NCBI GenBank assembly: GCA_003339415.1
Contig: PDHQ01000077.1
Span: 62,001 to 126,000, forward strand
DNA from: Ophiocordyceps camponoti-saundersi (nom. inval.)
Taxonomy: Eukaryota; Ascomycota; Sordariomycetes; Hypocreales; Ophiocordycipitaceae
DNA: 64,000 bases
Direction: 5' to 3'
The translations under genes were made by a program, and so were the position numbers. The notes under the pieces are model-generated. The model was not told where the DNA came from, made no database searches, and was given only the letters and a program-made list of their open reading frames with translations. Each line of letters begins with the position of its first letter. Position 1 is the first letter of the stretch. Shown one piece after another: positions 63,234 to 64,000 of this stretch.

Positions 63234-63625
63234 TATAAAGAGAAATCGAATTTAAGATAATACTAATCTAAGATTAATATAATATTAATATAATATATAT
63301 TATTAATATAATAAGAATCGAGGGTAAGAGGGAGTATAGCTAGATAAGTATATAATATATTAATCTTTTCTATACTTTTATTTAAGTAAGAAATTATAAA
63401 TAAAGTTATTAAATTAATTATTTATAACTTTTTCCGCTAAAATATATTAGATAGGAGATATAATATTCTTTTAGCTATATAATCTAGTAGAAATACCTAA
63501 ACCTTATTAATTAGGTAGATATATATATACGTAGAGTTCCTTATAGCTATTAACTTATATACTACGATAAGAGCGAAACGCGATACTAGCCTCCTATTCG
63601 GCTTAGGAAGGATGCCTAACCGATA
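63234..63625 (-). repeat. C2 5' LTR, outer piece
   Basis: The outer 392 bp of the C2 5' LTR. In sense it starts TATCGGTTAGGCATCC and keeps GGATGCC, which is TA-converted in most other C LTRs. Confidence 0.85.
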
Positions 63626-64000
63626 AAGGGAGAGGATTAAAATAAAGCTAATAGCTAGCTAATAATTATTCTTACTTAATAAAGAAAAAGCCCTCCTTAC
63701 TTTTTCTTTTATAATATCGTAATATTAACTAAAATATACCGCGGTAAGCTTAATAACTAAAGTAAAGAATAATAATAGAATAAAATAATATGTTTTTCCT
63801 CTTTTTTTATATATACTCTCTTTTTCCTTTATAATAATTATTTTATTAAAAATACCTTTATACGCTATATATTATTAATTCTAAATTATCGATAAAATAA
63901 AATTATTAAAATTAAATATTAAGCTTAATAAAGAAATAAATATTAAGTTTAAAGGAATATTTTTCGGTAATAAAAATAATAAGTTTAAAATTACTAAGAT
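63626..64000. other. Flank beyond C2, nothing recognised
   Basis: Continues the sequence interrupted at 49082. AT-rich, one ATG near 63790, no motif or repeat partner seen in the window. Confidence 0.5.

Larger units (their letters stand above)
49083..63625 (-). mobile_element. Element C, copy 2, full length, holding D and C3
   Basis: The 3' LTR is 49083-49580. The internal region runs 49581-52143 and 59409-59481. The 5' LTR is in two pieces, 59482-59587 and 63234-63625. TSDs are aaagg (49078-49082) and aaggg (63626-63630), one G/A difference. Removing D with its 14-bp TSD and C3 with its 5-bp TSD leaves 3632 bp, the expected C length, which verifies both nested boundaries. Confidence 0.87.
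1..64000. other. RIP-saturated, AT-rich transposon island
   Basis: The whole window shows the mark of CpA-to-TpA mutation on both strands. In bases 1-600 I count one CA (position 36) and no TG, where tens would be expected by chance. CpG, CpC and CpT remain common, so this is a dinucleotide-specific process and not simple AT drift. Consequences seen throughout are loss of ATG starts, stops in place of CAA, CAG and TGG, Tyr in place of Cys and His, and Asn in place of some Asp. Known biology: this is the signature of repeat-induced point mutation in filamentous ascomycetes. Inference: an AT isochore, pericentromeric or subtelomeric block. Confidence 0.93.

Noticed and set aside
1..64000. CRISPR array, tRNA, rRNA, bacterial operons or operators
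   Set aside because: No spaced identical repeats, cloverleaf cores or ribosomal RNA signatures seen. The repeat pattern and RIP signature are fungal.

Overview
The window is a solid block of dead, nested transposable elements from what is most likely a filamentous ascomycete (Pezizomycotina) genome shaped by repeat-induced point mutation (RIP). CpA and its complement TpG are almost gone (bases 1-600 hold one CA and no TG), while CpG, CpC and CpT remain. This turns ATG into ATA and CAA, CAG and TGG into TAA or TAG, so 64 kb keeps no intact gene. Proteins can still be recognised when TAA/TAG are read as former Gln/Trp codons and Tyr as a possible former Cys or His. No tRNA, rRNA, CRISPR array or host gene was seen.

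The layout was worked out from LTR pairs, target-site duplications (TSDs) and comparison of copies. Names A-F are mine. Family A is a Ty3/gypsy chromovirus of about 5.93-6.03 kb with 325-373 bp LTRs, a gag zinc knuckle, RT, RNase H, integrase and a C-terminal chromodomain. Family B is a 10.2-10.4 kb Ty3/gypsy element with 196-197 bp LTRs, a gag-like region, protease, RT, RNase H, integrase and a long unidentified third coding region after pol. Family C is a 3.63 kb LTR element with LTRs of about 500 bp and no visible coding capacity. D is a 7.25 kb insertion with a 14-bp TSD and long coding-like frames of unknown identity. E is a Tad1-like LINE reverse transcriptase remnant. F is a fragment of another gypsy integrase.

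Region by region: A1 (1-4078, +, 5' end outside the window) lies in LINE E (4084-5450). E is then split by A2 (5451-21747, -), and A2 is split by B1 (9314-19676, +). After an AT-rich stretch with weak coding traces (21753-25351) comes a three-level nest: C1 (25352-45248, +) contains B2 (28266-44527, -), which contains A3 (28888-34914, -). Next come an unidentified stretch (45254-46204), a C fragment (46205-46890) and gypsy fragment F (46893-49082). C2 (49083-63625, -) carries D (52144-59394) inside its body and a complete C3 (59588-63228, +) inside its 5' LTR.

The order of events can be read directly. A inserted before B in one nest and after B in the other, so the two families were active over the same period. 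RIP has hit every layer including the innermost, so it acted after, or kept acting through, the last insertion. Every coding feature below is a pseudogene, and its coordinates mark recognisable remains rather than usable reading frames.
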